Below are positions 63,190 through 64,000 of a stretch of 64,000 bases of DNA, piece after piece. This DNA comes from Flavobacterium urumqiense (GTDB taxonomy: Bacteria > Bacteroidota > Bacteroidia > Flavobacteriales > Flavobacteriaceae). The position numbers and the translations under genes are program-made. The first letter of the stretch is position 1; every line of letters starts with the position of its first letter. The notes beneath the pieces were generated by a model. That model had not been told where the DNA came from and searched no databases. It saw nothing but the letters and a program-made list of their open reading frames with translations. The DNA lies in the NCBI RefSeq assembly GCF_900108015.1, contig NZ_FNVP01000004.1:1-64000 (forward strand), in the 5' to 3' direction.

Positions 63190-64000
63190 GTGTAAAAATA
63201 AAAACAGTAACCAAACAGTTACCCAAATATTCAAGAAATACAGACGAAATTATTCCTTTTCTGGATGCTTGGCTAGATGGTCAGGAGGAACGTTTTATTA
63301 GAAAAGTTAAGAAAATTTTTGAAGGCGCCGCAGTCGATAAGCGGTATTCTATTATGGATCCCATTGCTGTTTTTACTAAAACATCTTTTGAAGAAAGGAA
63401 TGATATTTATATACGTGAAGTCATTGAATTAGGTGAAAAAGTACTCGAAAAAGCTTTAAAAAAAGCCAATTGGAATCCTGAAGATTTGGATTATATCATT
63501 ACCGTAAGTTGTACAGGAATTATGATTCCTTCATTAGATGCCTATTTAATTAATAAATTGAAATTGCGTCAGGATATTGTTAGGCTTCCGGTCACTGAAA
63601 TGGGCTGTGCAGCAGGAATTTCTGGAATTATTTACGCTAAAAATTTCTTGCAGGCTAATCCGGGGAAACGGGCTGCCGTAATTGCGGTAGAAAGTCCTAC
63701 AGCAACATTCCAATTGGATGATTTTTCGATGGCGAATATTGTAAGTGCGGCTATTTTTGGTGATGGAGCTGCTTGTGTTTTACTTTCTTCCCATGAAGAA
63801 GACGAAGGTCCCGAGATTCTAGCAGAAGAAATGTACCATTTTTATGATAATATTCATATGATGGGCTTCAAACTCAGCAATTCAGGTTTGCAAATGGTTT
63901 TAGATATTGAAGTTCCTGAAACGATAGCCGCTCATTTTCCGGATATCATACATCCTTTTTTAGAAAAAAACAATTTGGGAATGGAGGATATCGACCATTT
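63186..64000 (+). CDS. Type III polyketide synthase (chalcone synthase-like), cut at window end
   Basis: 271 codons are visible. N-terminal KAS-III-type thiolase fold: YIITVSCTGIMIPSLDAYLI, LPVTEMGCAAGISGIIYAKN with the catalytic Cys at residue 141, VAVESPTATFQ and ANIVSAAIFGDGAACVLLSS. The catalytic His and Asn of the C-terminal half lie beyond 64000. Type III PKSs act as homodimers, extending an acyl-CoA starter with malonyl-CoA without ACP. Starter and product cannot be read from the sequence; PhlD-like phloroglucinol or alkylresorcinol/pyrone synthases are possible. Overlaps the methyltransferase by 4 nt. Confidence 0.92.
   Translation, partial: MSVKIKTVTKQLPKYSRNTDEIIPFLDAWLDGQEERFIRKVKKIFEGAAVDKRYSIMDPIAVFTKTSFEERNDIYIREVIELGEKVLEKALKKANWNPEDLDYIITVSCTGIMIPSLDAYLINKLKLRQDIVRLPVTEMGCAAGISGIIYAKNFLQANPGKRAAVIAVESPTATFQLDDFSMANIVSAAIFGDGAACVLLSSHEEDEGPEILAEEMYHFYDNIHMMGFKLSNSGLQMVLDIEVPETIAAHFPDIIHPFLEKNNLGMEDIDH

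Overview
The window looks like chromosomal DNA of a Flavobacterium-type bacterium (phylum Bacteroidetes). Evidence: AT-rich DNA, the Bacteroidetes promoter pattern TTG-N19-TAnnTTTG at several sites (clearest before tRNA-Val and before an ABC exporter), few Shine-Dalgarno sequences, and families typical of the group (DUF3822, fused branched-chain E1 alpha/beta, MidA, the arginine decarboxylase/deoxyhypusine-synthase-like pair, a giant HYR-like surface protein).

Layout. 1-5587 (minus): N-terminal 1,862 codons of a giant secreted repeat protein, with ten exact-period 74-aa units and several 90-aa units; its C-terminus lies outside the window. 5588-7049: AT-rich gene-poor DNA with four ~128-bp imperfect repeats. 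7050-10557 (plus): polyphosphate cluster sixA-ppk1-ppx. 10558-11228: remnant ORFs, including the C-terminal half of a TMEM175-like channel. 11326-14801 (minus): dnaX split by a -1 frame change at an A10G run, a MidA-type methyltransferase and a small conserved protein. 14923-15230: RNase P RNA. 15370-22346: panE, rsmD-DUF3822, a RecD-like helicase, a DODA-type dioxygenase, a HEPN-domain protein and kdsB. 22347-25257: K+ channel, spermidine-synthase-like protein, a dead acyltransferase gene and an XRE regulator facing an array of TTTAC-N4-GTAAA operators. 25258-30177 (plus): M14 peptidase, Lrp/AsnC regulator, PEP carboxylase, DinB. 30179-37103 (minus): DNA repair (deoxyinosine glycosylase, RecQ), acidic protein, polyamine-type genes (deoxyhypusine-synthase-like, arginine decarboxylase), a small ORF and aroB. 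37196-48741: proline dehydrogenase, ABC exporter, tRNA-Val, luciferase-like oxidoreductase, and a run of mixed housekeeping genes ending with the branched-chain 2-oxoacid dehydrogenase E1. 48785-58760: a 38-aa membrane peptide, a 514-aa unknown, then the leuA-leuB-ilvD-ilvB-ilvN-ilvC operon. 59291-61198: acs. 61345-end: a three-gene block of FAD reductase, methyltransferase and type III polyketide synthase, cut by the window end.

How the genes work together. SixA, Ppk1 and Ppx form a phosphoryl-transfer/polyphosphate module. The ilv/leu operon makes branched-chain amino acids (leuC/leuD and ilvA are not in the window), while the E1 gene 2 kb upstream degrades their keto acids. The type III PKS block is a small natural-product cluster. 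No intact insertion sequence, prophage, CRISPR array or obvious integrated island was seen. The less ordinary signals are the dnaX slippery site, the XRE operator array that overlaps -7 promoter boxes, two copies of a Flavo-1-like RNA/repeat element, a 25-bp inverted repeat in the polyamine locus, and the internal copying history of the giant surface-protein repeats.
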